NCBI GenBank assembly: GCA_913060985.1
Contig: CAJXTQ010000016.1
Location: 1 to 10,122, forward strand
Direction of reading: 5' to 3'
Length of the DNA stretch: 10,122 bases
Source: an uncultured Micrococcales bacterium
Lineage (GTDB): Bacteria > Actinomycetota > Actinomycetes > Actinomycetales > Microbacteriaceae
Shown: piece by piece, positions 1 through 7,459 of the stretch
How the letters are laid out: every line of letters begins with the position of its first letter
Numbering within the stretch: position 1 is the stretch's first letter
The notes under the pieces: generated by a model
What the model saw: the letters and a program-made list of their open reading frames with translations, nothing else
What the model was told of the DNA's origin: nothing
The model's database searches: none
Made by a program: the position numbers and the translations under genes

Positions 1-1719
1 AGACCATCAGATGGTTGGACTGACGAGGTTCCCAACACTCCCTGGTTCTTATCGCTTCTAGGAACACTGCTTCCTTTCATACTGATTGGTTTGATTTTCT
101 GGTTCATCATGAGCGGTGCTCTTGGTGGCAATAACCGAGTAATGCAGTTTGGTAAATCCAAAGCCAAGATGGTCAGCAAAGAAACCTCCAACATAACCTT
201 CGAAGACGTTGCAGGGGTTGAAGAGGCGATGGAAGAGCTTCACGAGATCAAGGAGTTTTTGGAAGAACCTAAGAAGTTCCGTGACTTAGGCGCAAAGATT
301 CCAAGAGGGGTTTTGCTCTACGGGCCTCCAGGAACTGGAAAGACCTTGGTCGCTAAAGCTGTTGCTGGCGAAGCGGGTGTTCCGTTTTTCTCAATTTCTG
401 GAAGTGACTTTGTTGAGATGTTTGTCGGTGTCGGAGCTAGCCGAGTAAGAGATTTGTTTGAGCAGGCTAAGCAAAGCGCTCCAGCAATTATTTTTGTGGA
501 CGAGATTGATGCCGTTGGTCGCCACCGTGGAACAGGTGTCGGAGGCGGAAACGATGAGCGCGAGCAAACACTGAACCAGCTGTTGGTCGAAATGGATGGT
601 TTTGACACAAACACCAACGTGATTTTGATTGCCGCTACCAACCGCCCTGATGTTTTGGATCCGGCCCTTTTGCGTCCTGGAAGGTTTGACCGCCAGGTTG
701 GAGTTGGAGCGCCAGACCTGAAGGGTCGGGAGATGATTCTGAAGGTTCACGCCAAGAACAAGCCAATCGCCAAGGGTGTTGACTTAGCGGTTATCGCGAG
801 AAGAACCCCTGGATTCACAGGAGCAGATCTTGCCAATGTTCTAAACGAGGCCGCTTTGCTGGCCGCCAGGCTAGATAGAACCGAGATTGATGAGGCAGTT
901 TTGGATGAGGCAATCGATCGAGTGATTGGTGGACCGCAGAAGAAGTCATCAATTATGAAAGACAACGAGAGATTGATAACCGCCTATCACGAAGCTGGCC
1001 ATGCTCTGGTTGCGGCAAGTCTTAATCACAGCGACCCGGTTTCGAAGATTACTATTTTGCCCAGGGGGCGAGCACTTGGATACACCATGGTGCTTCCGGT
1101 TGAAGATCGCTATTCGGTTTCAAGAAACCAGCTGCTAGACCAGATTGCCTACGCTATGGGCGGGCGAGTTGCGGAAGAAATTGTTTTCCATGACCCAACT
1201 ACTGGTGCAAGCAATGACTTTGAAAAAGCCACCAATACCGCAAGGCAGATGGTTACCAAATACGGCATGAGCTCTGAGATTGGTTCTATTTCCTTGGGAA
1301 GCGGGTCAAGTGAACCATTCTTGGGTCGAGAACTGGCGAGTGCTAAGGATCACTCGGAGCGTATTGCTGAACTTGTCGATATTGAAGTTCAGAAGATTTT
1401 GGATAGCGCCTTGGATGAGGCTCATCAGGCACTGACTAAAAACCGTGCCGTTTTGGATGAACTTGCCGAGCAGCTTTTGCAGAAAGAAACTTTGAACCAG
1501 GAGGATATCGCCAAGATATTTGAGCCGGTGAAAAAGCTTCCAAAGCGGAAAGTCTGGCATTCAAGTGAGTCAAGGCCGCATTCTCGCAAAGGCCCAATTG
1601 ATGTCCCCGAAAGACTGGTCAAGGAGCTAGAAAAAGCGAAGCCAGCTAAAAAGACCGCAAAGAAAACCGCAACCAAGAAACCGGCAACTAAGAAACCGGC
1701 CGCTTCCAAAGACGGCTAA
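1..1719 (+). CDS. ftsH: ATP-dependent zinc metalloprotease FtsH (5' end outside window)
   Basis: Membrane-anchored AAA+ protease that unfolds and degrades membrane and short-lived cytosolic proteins. The frame is open from base 1, so the gene starts upstream; 572 residues are visible and roughly 80-100 N-terminal residues are probably missing. Counting from the first visible codon, a membrane helix (about 15-37) is followed by the AAA+ domain with Walker A GPPGTGKT (108-115), pore loop FVG (141-143), Walker B with D167 and E168, and a second region of homology with arginine fingers R225 and R228. The peptidase domain has the zinc motif HEAGH (330-334) and a probable third ligand, D406. The end is a Lys/Ala/Thr/Pro-rich tail (about 541-572), absent from E. 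coli FtsH. The stop overlaps the folE start by one base (TAATG). An internal TTG at 91 lies within the membrane helix and is not the start. Confidence 0.97.
   Translation, partial: RPSDGWTDEVPNTPWFLSLLGTLLPFILIGLIFWFIMSGALGGNNRVMQFGKSKAKMVSKETSNITFEDVAGVEEAMEELHEIKEFLEEPKKFRDLGAKIPRGVLLYGPPGTGKTLVAKAVAGEAGVPFFSISGSDFVEMFVGVGASRVRDLFEQAKQSAPAIIFVDEIDAVGRHRGTGVGGGNDEREQTLNQLLVEMDGFDTNTNVILIAATNRPDVLDPALLRPGRFDRQVGVGAPDLKGREMILKVHAKNKPIAKGVDLAVIARRTPGFTGADLANVLNEAALLAARLDRTEIDEAVLDEAIDRVIGGPQKKSSIMKDNERLITAYHEAGHALVAASLNHSDPVSKITILPRGRALGYTMVLPVEDRYSVSRNQLLDQIAYAMGGRVAEEIVFHDPTTGASNDFEKATNTARQMVTKYGMSSEIGSISLGSGSSEPFLGRELASAKDHSERIAELVDIEVQKILDSALDEAHQALTKNRAVLDELAEQLLQKETLNQEDIAKIFEPVKKLPKRKVWHSSESRPHSRKGPIDVPERLVKELEKAKPAKKTAKKTATKKPATKKPAASKDG
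1669..1698 (+). repeat. 15-base tandem repeat, two copies, in the ftsH tail
   Basis: Two consecutive 15-base units (1669-1683 and 1684-1698) differ by one silent base and encode ATKKP twice. They lie inside a longer run of KKTA/TKKP-like units that forms the basic tail of FtsH. The repeat is in frame, so copy-number change would alter tail length without a frameshift. Confidence 0.8.
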
Positions 1720-2270
1720 TGGATAGCAATCGAATCCAACGAGCAGTCAGGGAGCTATTGGAAGCAATAGGTGAAAACCCAGACCGAGCAGAGCTTAGGG
1801 ACACCCCCGAGAAAGTCAGCGAGAGCTACCAAGAGTTTTTCAAGGGAATCGGTGTAGATCCACTCGAATACCTCAAGGATTCTTTTCCTGCTGATTCAAC
1901 CGAGCTTGTATTACTGAAAGACATTGAGCTGGTTTCTATTTGCGAACATCACCTTTTGCCTTTTACTGGCGTTGCCCACATCGCTTTTTTGCCAGATGAG
2001 AAAATCATCGGTCTGGGAAGGCTAGCCAAGGTGGTAGAGGTTTTGGCCTCCAGGCCGCAGCTGCAGGAAAACCTTGGAAACCAGATCGCTGATGCTATTG
2101 CCGAGGGATTAAGCCCCAAAGGTGTTTTGGTTGTGTTGGAGGCCAAGCATCAGTGTGTTGCCTCCAGGGGTGCGAGACAGCCCGAGGTAAATACACTCAC
2201 CAGCTCTGCCAGGGGCTTGATGGAGAAGCCTGAGTTTCGTCAAGAGGCGATGGGGCTTATTTCAAAATGA
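1719..2270 (+). CDS. folE: GTP cyclohydrolase I FolE
   Basis: Cytosolic zinc enzyme that converts GTP to 7,8-dihydroneopterin triphosphate and formate, the first committed step of folate synthesis. The 183-residue protein contains the family signature SICEHHLLPF: C75 and H78 match two zinc ligands of the E. coli enzyme and H77 the catalytic histidine. The motif KHQC supplies the third ligand, C146, followed by the conserved RG. GLGRLAKVVE (98-107) is also typical. It is shorter than E. coli FolE (222 residues), mainly at the N terminus. The ATG overlaps the ftsH stop by one base and no strong ribosome binding site is visible, so translational coupling to ftsH is likely. It overlaps folP by four bases (ATGA). 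A housekeeping type I enzyme; I see no sign of the metal-independent type IB family. Confidence 0.97.
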   Translation: MDSNRIQRAVRELLEAIGENPDRAELRDTPEKVSESYQEFFKGIGVDPLEYLKDSFPADSTELVLLKDIELVSICEHHLLPFTGVAHIAFLPDEKIIGLGRLAKVVEVLASRPQLQENLGNQIADAIAEGLSPKGVLVVLEAKHQCVASRGARQPEVNTLTSSARGLMEKPEFRQEAMGLISK

Positions 2271-3073
2271 GACCAAAGTTAATGGGGGTTATCAACCTCA
2301 CCCCGGACAGCTTCAGTGATGGCGGACTATTCAATGACCCGCAAGCGGCATACGCTCAAGCTCAGCTGTTGCATTCGCAGGGTGCTGAAATTATCGACAT
2401 CGGAGCAGAGTCAACAAAACCAGGTGCCGAACGGATAGAAGTTTTCGAAGAACAACGAAGGTTGCTACCGGTTCTGACAGAGCTTGCCGAGGTTGTTGAT
2501 TTGAGTGTTGACACCATGAACGCATCCACTGCAGAAATTGCTTTGAGCATGGGCGCGAGATTTATCAATGATGTCAGTGGTGGGCTTGCCGACCCAGATA
2601 TGCACAAAGTAATGGCCGGCGCAGATGCTCATTACATCATCAGTCACTGGAGGGGTCACTCCAAGGAGATGTATCGTGAGGCGGATTATCAAGACATCGC
2701 CTCCGAGGTGGTAAGCGAGATAAAGAGACAGGTTGACTCAGCGGTATCAGCTGGAGTTGATCCGGAGAAAATAATTGTCGATCCGGGGCTTGGTTTTGCT
2801 AAAGACATGGGTCAGAACTGGGAGTTGGTCGCACGGCTTGATCGGCTAAAGGCTCTGGAGATGCCAATACTCGTAGGTCACTCGCGCAAAAGATTCTTAG
2901 CCAGTGCTTTGGACCCAGAGTTTTTAGAGATGGACAACCAGCGAAGAGACCTTGCAACTGCGGTTCTAACCGCATTATTGATGCAACACAGTTTGTGGGG
3001 GATTAGAGTTCATAATGTGCAGGCTTCGATGGATGCGATTAACTTGGTTGAGCAACTGGGGAAATTCGATTGA
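2267..3073 (+). CDS. folP: Dihydropteroate synthase FolP
   Basis: Cytosolic TIM-barrel enzyme that condenses 6-hydroxymethyl-dihydropterin diphosphate with p-aminobenzoate to give dihydropteroate; it is the sulfonamide target. The 268-residue length is normal. Visible signatures are GVINLTPDSFSDGG (7-20), the loop-2 motif (47-53), VDT with D82, NDVSGG with N101, DPGLGFAK (172-179), GHSRKR with K208, and RVH with R247 and H249, matching the E. coli residues that bind the pterin or phosphate. Three deviations are seen: the usual GGESTRPG reads GAESTKPG, so the conserved Arg is K51 and a Gly is Ala, and RVHD reads RVHN. The ATG overlaps the folE stop (ATGA). The TGA stop overlaps the folB TTG start by three bases within the shared TTGA. 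Confidence 0.96.
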   Translation: MRPKLMGVINLTPDSFSDGGLFNDPQAAYAQAQLLHSQGAEIIDIGAESTKPGAERIEVFEEQRRLLPVLTELAEVVDLSVDTMNASTAEIALSMGARFINDVSGGLADPDMHKVMAGADAHYIISHWRGHSKEMYREADYQDIASEVVSEIKRQVDSAVSAGVDPEKIIVDPGLGFAKDMGQNWELVARLDRLKALEMPILVGHSRKRFLASALDPEFLEMDNQRRDLATAVLTALLMQHSLWGIRVHNVQASMDAINLVEQLGKFD

Positions 3074-3441
3074 ACCAGGTAATCAGGCTCAGTGGTGTTG
3101 AGGCAATTGGCTATCACGGGGTTTTAGATTCTGAGCGCGCTAAAGGCCAGAGGTTCATTGTTGATTGCGAATTAGAGGTTGATACCAAGCTTGCAATCCA
3201 GACTGATGACATCAACGACGCAGTCGATTACTCGGCAGTTGCAGAGCTAATCAACGAACAGATTCAATCGGAGCCCGTGAACCTAATCGAAGTCCTGGCG
3301 AATCGAATTGCTGCTGAGATTTTGAATAATTTCTTTTTGGTGAAAACGGTGGAGATTACAGTCCACAAACCTGATGCACCAATCGAGGTTCCTTTCAAAA
3401 ATGTTTCGACGACAGTTATTCGGACATCGGAGCGATGGTGA
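3070..3441 (+). CDS. folB: Dihydroneopterin aldolase FolB
   Basis: Converts 7,8-dihydroneopterin to 6-hydroxymethyl-7,8-dihydropterin and glycolaldehyde; family members form ring oligomers in the cytosol. The 123-residue length is typical. It has the signature GYHGVLDSERAKGQRF (14-29), with pterin-site E22 and the motif GQ, then E74 in NLIEVLAN and K100 in HKPDAP. E74 and K100 correspond to conserved active-site residues of the S. aureus enzyme. The start is TTG at 3070, in a TTGA overlap with the folP stop, with GGGGA at 3058-3062 as a moderate ribosome binding site seven bases upstream. No in-frame ATG lies early enough to replace it. It overlaps folK by seven bases. Confidence 0.94.
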   Translation: MNQVIRLSGVEAIGYHGVLDSERAKGQRFIVDCELEVDTKLAIQTDDINDAVDYSAVAELINEQIQSEPVNLIEVLANRIAAEILNNFFLVKTVEITVHKPDAPIEVPFKNVSTTVIRTSERW

Positions 3442-3923
3442 CAGAGGCTGTTTTAGCTTTGGGTGGAAATCTAGGCGATCGTGAACAAACACTCTCCAAT
3501 GCGATAGCCGACATTGCTGATTTGAAGGGCGTGAAAGTAACTGCAACCAGTTCGTTTTATGAGTCGGTGGCTCTAACTTTGGCTGGTGAAGATGAGAGTG
3601 CTCCAAAGTTTTTGAATTGTGTTGTGAAGATAGAAACAAAGCTTGATCCAAAGAAACTTCTAAAAAAACTATTTGAGATTGAAAACTCCCACGGTCGAGT
3701 TCGACTCGAGCGTTGGGGCCCACGGACATTGGATATCGACATCATTGTTTTTGGCTCGGAGCTGGTTCAAACAAAGAAGTTACAAATTCCTCACCCGAGA
3801 GCCCATCAACGAGGTTTTGTTTTGGTTCCGTGGCTGGAGCTTGACCCCGAGGCGGTATTGCCGGGACATGGCAAAGTTGCAAAACTTGCCGAGAAGTTTA
3901 AATCCAGCGTGCGGGAGGCCTAG
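3435..3923 (+). CDS. folK: HPPK, 6-hydroxymethyl-dihydropterin pyrophosphokinase FolK
   Basis: Transfers pyrophosphate from ATP to 6-hydroxymethyl-7,8-dihydropterin, making the FolP substrate. The 162-residue protein opens with the family strand LALGGNLGDRE (7-17) and carries the HPPK signature RWGPRTLDIDII (93-104), where D100 and D102 match the two magnesium-binding aspartates of E. coli HPPK (D95 and D97). HPRAHQRGFVLVPW (120-133) is also conserved. The ATG is inside the end of folB; the shared ATGGTGA suggests termination-reinitiation rather than independent ribosome loading, since GGAG at 3429-3432 is too close to be a good binding site. With folE, folP and folB, this leaves only dephosphorylation of dihydroneopterin triphosphate and FolC/FolA unrepresented here. 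Confidence 0.95.
   Translation: MVTEAVLALGGNLGDREQTLSNAIADIADLKGVKVTATSSFYESVALTLAGEDESAPKFLNCVVKIETKLDPKKLLKKLFEIENSHGRVRLERWGPRTLDIDIIVFGSELVQTKKLQIPHPRAHQRGFVLVPWLELDPEAVLPGHGKVAKLAEKFKSSVREA
3913..3918 (+). promoter_or_regulatory. Ribosome binding site fixing the GTG start of the DUF3180 gene
   Basis: GGGAGG lies six bases before GTG at 3925. It supports the short 160-residue reading of the membrane protein over a longer reading that would begin inside folK. Confidence 0.75.
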
Positions 3924-3924
3924 C

Positions 3925-4407
3925 GTGAAGCCGCTTTCGATTTCGCAGTTGACGGCGATAGCGATTCTGTGGCTTGCGCTTGGTTATTTTTATTTGCAAT
4001 GGCTTTTATCCAGCGGATTGGCATTGGTTTTCACCCATCCACTGCTCTCTTTGAATTTATTTATTACCGGTGCTGTGGTGTTTGCTCTAACTCTTCGGAT
4101 AGCCAATTATCAGCGCAAATTGGAGGATTTTAGAGATGGAAAGAACAGCAAACGGCCAGCCAGACCTGACCCAATCTGGTCATTCCGTTTGTTGGTTTTG
4201 ACAAAATCTGTAGCGTATGTGGGCAGTGGTTTTCTAGGCTGGCATTTGGGGGCGTTGATATTTCTGGTTATGAATACCTCAAACCAGTTATTCCCAACCG
4301 CGGCCATTTGGGGGTCTTTGGCTTCCTTAATGACCGTACTGGCTGGCATTCTTGGAGAGAGAAATCTTCGTACTCCCGATGATTTAGAAGAGGGTGAGAC
4401 CAGTTAA
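3925..4407 (+). CDS. DUF3180-type four-helix membrane protein
   Basis: Predicted integral membrane protein of unknown function, 160 residues. Four hydrophobic segments are seen at about 7-28, 40-60, 88-113 and 122-143. A basic linker rich in Lys, Arg and Asp (about 62-82) separates the pairs, and the C-terminal tail is acidic. The third segment, RLLVLTKSVAYVGSGFLGWHLG, has the Lys/Gly pattern I associate with DUF3180, a family found next to folK in many actinobacteria, as Rv3605c is in M. tuberculosis. That family call is from memory of the pattern. The GTG at 3925 is chosen because it follows the folK stop after one base and has a strong binding site; the frame is open further upstream, but that part is a shadow of folK. 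The TAA overlaps the next ATG (TAATG). Conserved placement suggests a link to the operon, but nothing indicates a mechanism. Confidence 0.85.
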   Translation: MKPLSISQLTAIAILWLALGYFYLQWLLSSGLALVFTHPLLSLNLFITGAVVFALTLRIANYQRKLEDFRDGKNSKRPARPDPIWSFRLLVLTKSVAYVGSGFLGWHLGALIFLVMNTSNQLFPTAAIWGSLASLMTVLAGILGERNLRTPDDLEEGETS

Positions 4408-5120
4408 TGACAAATAAACCAGGTCGTATGAAAGTCGGAAGCATTGGTGATGGCCTAGAGGGCATCATTCTGGTGAAGGCGTTGGCTGGTGCTGGACACA
4501 CGGCCGAGGCAATCAGCGTGCAAGCGGATGAGTCAATCGAGCGAGCTGATTCACTCTTGCCAAAGGTTGAGATGGTCAGCATGCAAGAGGTCGTTGAGCG
4601 GTGCGATTTGGTCATCGTTGCCATGGATTCGGCTGCCACTGAAGAGGCGGTCACGGGTCTTGCGCAGCTTGGCTATTTTGCACCAGGAAAAATTGTCATG
4701 CACTGCGCTCCCGATCGAGGGTATGCAATCTTGGCAAGTGCCGCTAGGGCGGGGGCAATTCCAATCGCCCTGCACCCGATAGTTGATTTCACTGGAACCA
4801 GTGTTGATCTGCTCACCTTGCAAAACAGCGTCTCGGCTGTAACCGCACCAGATTCAGTCCTTCCAATAGCTCAGGGGCTGGCTATGGAGATAGGAACCGA
4901 TCCGATTGTCATCGCTGAATATCAAAGGCCCGCCTTTGCCGAGGTTTATAGCTCTTTGAATAATTTTCCAAAAGTGATTGTCTCGCAAGCAATTAGCGAG
5001 TTAGAGGCGGAAGAAGTCCCAAGGGTGGTTGACTTGGTAGCACCGATCGCCAGGGCGGCTGTTGAACGCGCACTGCGAGAGGGTGGATTTAGTCCGAACC
5101 CGGAGGATTTTGAGAGTTGA
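4407..5120 (+). CDS. Rossmann-fold protein with DUF2520-like C-terminal half
   Basis: Predicted NAD(P)-binding oxidoreductase-like protein, 237 residues, function unknown. The N-terminal half is a Rossmann domain: the strand MKVGSIGDGLEG carries GDGLEG (14-19) as GxGxxG, followed by an AGH turn and the strand CDLVIVAMDS. LHPIVDFTGTSVDL (122-135) is the hallmark of Rossmann-like DUF2520 proteins, and the remainder is a helical domain like those of ketopantoate and pyrroline-5-carboxylate reductases. Where relatives often have HTSG, this one reads HCAPDRG (99-105), and it seems shorter than mycobacterial relatives (about 300 residues from memory), lacking C-terminal sequence. GGTGA at 4393-4397 lies nine bases before ATG 4407 and favours it over ATG 4428. 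It overlaps panC by four bases, which makes a role in pantothenate synthesis a reasonable but unproven idea. Confidence 0.85.
   Translation: MTNKPGRMKVGSIGDGLEGIILVKALAGAGHTAEAISVQADESIERADSLLPKVEMVSMQEVVERCDLVIVAMDSAATEEAVTGLAQLGYFAPGKIVMHCAPDRGYAILASAARAGAIPIALHPIVDFTGTSVDLLTLQNSVSAVTAPDSVLPIAQGLAMEIGTDPIVIAEYQRPAFAEVYSSLNNFPKVIVSQAISELEAEEVPRVVDLVAPIARAAVERALREGGFSPNPEDFES
5102..5106 (+). promoter_or_regulatory. Ribosome binding site of panC
   Basis: GGAGG inside the end of the upstream gene, ten bases before the TTG start of panC. It supports the TTG as a real start despite the rare codon. Confidence 0.65.
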
Positions 5121-5974
5121 AGCAGGTTAGCCAAGCAGACCAGCTCAAGCAGCTGATTGCTCAGGCACGTTCAGAGGGACTCAGAATCGCCTTTGTTCCG
5201 ACAATGGGAGCTTTGCACTCAGGACACCTCTCACTGATTGATCAGGTTCGTACGGAGGAGAACTTCGTCATCGCAAGCATCTTTGTAAACCCCCTGCAGT
5301 TCAACGACCAAAGCGATTATGAGAATTATCCGCAGTCTTTGGGGGTGGATGCCCGTTTGCTCTCCGATCGTGGAGTTGATGTTTTGTTTTTGCCGGAGCC
5401 AGAAACTGTTTATCCAGAGACTCCGAACCTGATTAGCCCAGAAGATATTGGAAGCAATTTGGGTGAGACCCTAGAGGGTGAGTTTAGGCCTGGGCATTTT
5501 CAAGGGGTGCTAACGGTTGTCTCAAGACTGTTTGATCTTGTCACTCCCGACATTGCAGTTTTTGGAAAAAAAGACGCTCAACAGCTAGCAATAATTAGGC
5601 AGATGGTCGCTCACCAACTAGCCAGCGGAAGACGAATGCCACTCAAAATCATCGCCGGTGAGACTGTTCGCGACGAAGACGGCCTTGCACTATCAAGCAG
5701 AAATTCGAGACTGAGTTCGGAACAGATTGAGATTGCTAGAACAATCAACGTCGCCCTCAGTTCTTGTCAGGGCAAGTCAGTCGCGGCTGCAAAAACGGAG
5801 GCAAGGGAGATTCTCCATCCGGAGATTAGGGTTGACTATCTAGAGCTAGTCGACCCAGAGAGTTTTCAGCCTGTAGATGATGATTACACGGGGAGTACGC
5901 TAGCCTTATTTGCTGGTTATGTCGGTGATGTCAGGTTGATTGACAACCGTGAGATTTCAATCAAAGGAAGCTAA
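5117..5974 (+). CDS. panC: Pantothenate synthetase PanC
   Basis: Joins pantoate and beta-alanine with ATP, through a pantoyl-adenylate, to make pantothenate for coenzyme A. The 285-residue length is normal. PTMGALHSGHL (28-38) contains the HxxH nucleotide motif, with H34 and H37 at the same numbers as in E. coli. FVNPLQF, FGKKDAQQ (GKKD at 150-153, with the lysine that contacts ATP or intermediate) and DGLALSSRN (SSRN at 193-196, the KMSKS equivalent) are all intact. The start is TTG in a TTGA overlap with the preceding stop. lysS begins immediately after its stop. No panD or panB lies nearby, so both precursors must come from elsewhere. Confidence 0.97.
   Translation: MKQVSQADQLKQLIAQARSEGLRIAFVPTMGALHSGHLSLIDQVRTEENFVIASIFVNPLQFNDQSDYENYPQSLGVDARLLSDRGVDVLFLPEPETVYPETPNLISPEDIGSNLGETLEGEFRPGHFQGVLTVVSRLFDLVTPDIAVFGKKDAQQLAIIRQMVAHQLASGRRMPLKIIAGETVRDEDGLALSSRNSRLSSEQIEIARTINVALSSCQGKSVAAAKTEAREILHPEIRVDYLELVDPESFQPVDDDYTGSTLALFAGYVGDVRLIDNREISIKGS
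5963..5970 (+). promoter_or_regulatory. Ribosome binding site of lysS
   Basis: AAAGGAAG at the very end of panC. The core AAGGA lies six bases before the TTG at 5975, which favours this TTG over the internal ATG at 6014. Confidence 0.65.
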
Positions 5975-7456
5975 TTGGAGCAAGAGCTAGCAGGAGATGA
6001 TCTTCCAGAGCAGATGGGTTTCCGCTTACAAAAGCGGGAACAGCTAATTGCCGACGGTGAGGCCTACCCGGTTAGCCTTCCAATCACTCACTCAATCGAA
6101 GAGGTAAAAAACCATTACCCCAATCTTGAAAGTGATGTCGCAACCGGAGAAACAGTGGCTGTTTCGGGACGCATCATGTTTTTGCGAAACACCGGAAAAC
6201 TGTGCTTTGCCTCTTTGCAAGCAGGAAGTGGCGCAAGAATCCAGGCAATGATCAGCCTGGACAAGGTCGGACAAGAGCAATTGGATTCTTGGAAAGAGCT
6301 GGTCGATCTCGGTGACCACGTCTTTGTTAGCGGAGAGGTAATCACCTCAAAGCGCGGTGAGCTCTCGATTTTGGCTGATACCTGGCAGATGGCCGCAAAA
6401 ACTATTAGGCCGATGCCGAATCTGCACTCAGAGCTATCCGAGGAGGTGAGAGTTCGAAATCGCTATCTTGATTTGATTGTCAGAGACAAGGCTCGTGAGG
6501 TTGTGAAGATCCGCAGCGAGGTTATGCAGTCTTTGAGAAACACCTTCCACAAGCATGCGTTCACGGAGGTTGAGACACCGATGTTGCAGGTGATGCACGG
6601 GGGAGCATCAGCAAGGCCATTCAAAACCCATATGAATGCATACGATATGGATCTCTACCTCCGCATCGCTCCAGAGTTGTTTTTGAAGCGTGCTGTGGTC
6701 GGCGGTTTAGAGAGAGTCTTTGAAATCAACCGTAACTTCAGAAACGAGGGAGCTGACAGCTCCCACTCACCTGAGTTTGCAATGCTGGAGGCCTACGAGG
6801 CCTATACCGACTACAACGGCATGGCGGTTTTGACAAAAGAATTAATTCAGAATGCTGCCAATGATGTTTTTGGAACCACCGTTGTCACCCTGGATGACGA
6901 AACCGAATACGACCTTGGTGGTGACTGGAAGAAAGTTCCGATGTATGAATCGTTGAGCCAAGAGCTTGGTGAGGAAATTACTCCAGAGACCGATATGGCA
7001 ACGCTTGCGAAAATTGCCGACAAGCTTGAAATTGATGTCGCCCATCCCTTGCATGGAAAATATGTCGAGGAGCTTTGGGAGCACTTTTATAAATCAAAGC
7101 ACCCTGAACCATTTTTTGTGACTGATTTCCCAGTTGACACATCTCCTTTGACCAGGGATCACCGCAGTCAGCCAGGTGTTGTCGAGAAGTGGGATTTATA
7201 CATTCGCGGTTTTGAGCAGGCAACTGGATATTCGGAGCTGGTGGATCCAGTGATTCAGCGAGAGCGTTTTGTAGCTCAAGCGGCTTTGGCAGCTGGAGGA
7301 GACCCAGAAGCTATGCGATTGGATGAGGAGTTTTTGAAGGCGTTGGAGTATGGCATGCCTCCCAGTGGAGGAATGGGTATGGGTATTGATCGCCTATTGA
7401 TGTCTCTAACTGGTTTGGGAATTCGGGAAACAATTTTGTTCCCTCTTGTTAAGTAA
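5975..7456 (+). CDS. lysS: Lysyl-tRNA synthetase, class II
   Basis: Charges tRNA-Lys with lysine. The 493-residue length is normal for bacterial LysS. An N-terminal OB-fold anticodon-binding domain (about 60-145) precedes the class II catalytic core. Motif 1 includes FTEVETPML with E198 and the invariant P202. Motif 2 is FEINRNFRNEG (about 249-259). Motif 3 is GMGMGIDRLL with R473. VRNRYLDL ahead of motif 1 is also typical. The start is TTG directly after the panC stop; an in-frame ATG at 6014 would remove PEQM, which I recall as conserved near the N terminus in actinobacterial LysS, so the TTG is preferred. No extra membrane domain as in mycobacterial LysX is present. A small membrane-protein gene follows after three bases. 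Confidence 0.98.
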   Translation: MEQELAGDDLPEQMGFRLQKREQLIADGEAYPVSLPITHSIEEVKNHYPNLESDVATGETVAVSGRIMFLRNTGKLCFASLQAGSGARIQAMISLDKVGQEQLDSWKELVDLGDHVFVSGEVITSKRGELSILADTWQMAAKTIRPMPNLHSELSEEVRVRNRYLDLIVRDKAREVVKIRSEVMQSLRNTFHKHAFTEVETPMLQVMHGGASARPFKTHMNAYDMDLYLRIAPELFLKRAVVGGLERVFEINRNFRNEGADSSHSPEFAMLEAYEAYTDYNGMAVLTKELIQNAANDVFGTTVVTLDDETEYDLGGDWKKVPMYESLSQELGEEITPETDMATLAKIADKLEIDVAHPLHGKYVEELWEHFYKSKHPEPFFVTDFPVDTSPLTRDHRSQPGVVEKWDLYIRGFEQATGYSELVDPVIQRERFVAQAALAAGGDPEAMRLDEEFLKALEYGMPPSGGMGMGIDRLLMSLTGLGIRETILFPLVK

Positions 7457-7459
7457 AGC

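Noticed and set aside
91..93. TTG as the start of ftsH
   Set aside because: It falls inside the membrane helix, and the frame is open with sensible FtsH sequence back to base 1, so the true start is upstream of the window.
3283..3729. A 148-residue antisense frame across folB and folK
   Set aside because: Both overlapped genes are well-identified with intact motifs, and the antisense product shows no domain or plausible start signal.
3673..3924. Upstream extension of the DUF3180 frame into folK
   Set aside because: The extra residues are a frame shadow of folK with no hydrophobic pattern, and GTG 3925 has a strong binding site six bases upstream.
4489..4782. A + strand frame of 97 residues inside the DUF2520 gene
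   Set aside because: It is out of frame with a convincing Rossmann protein, and its Arg/Ser/Cys-rich composition looks like a shadow.
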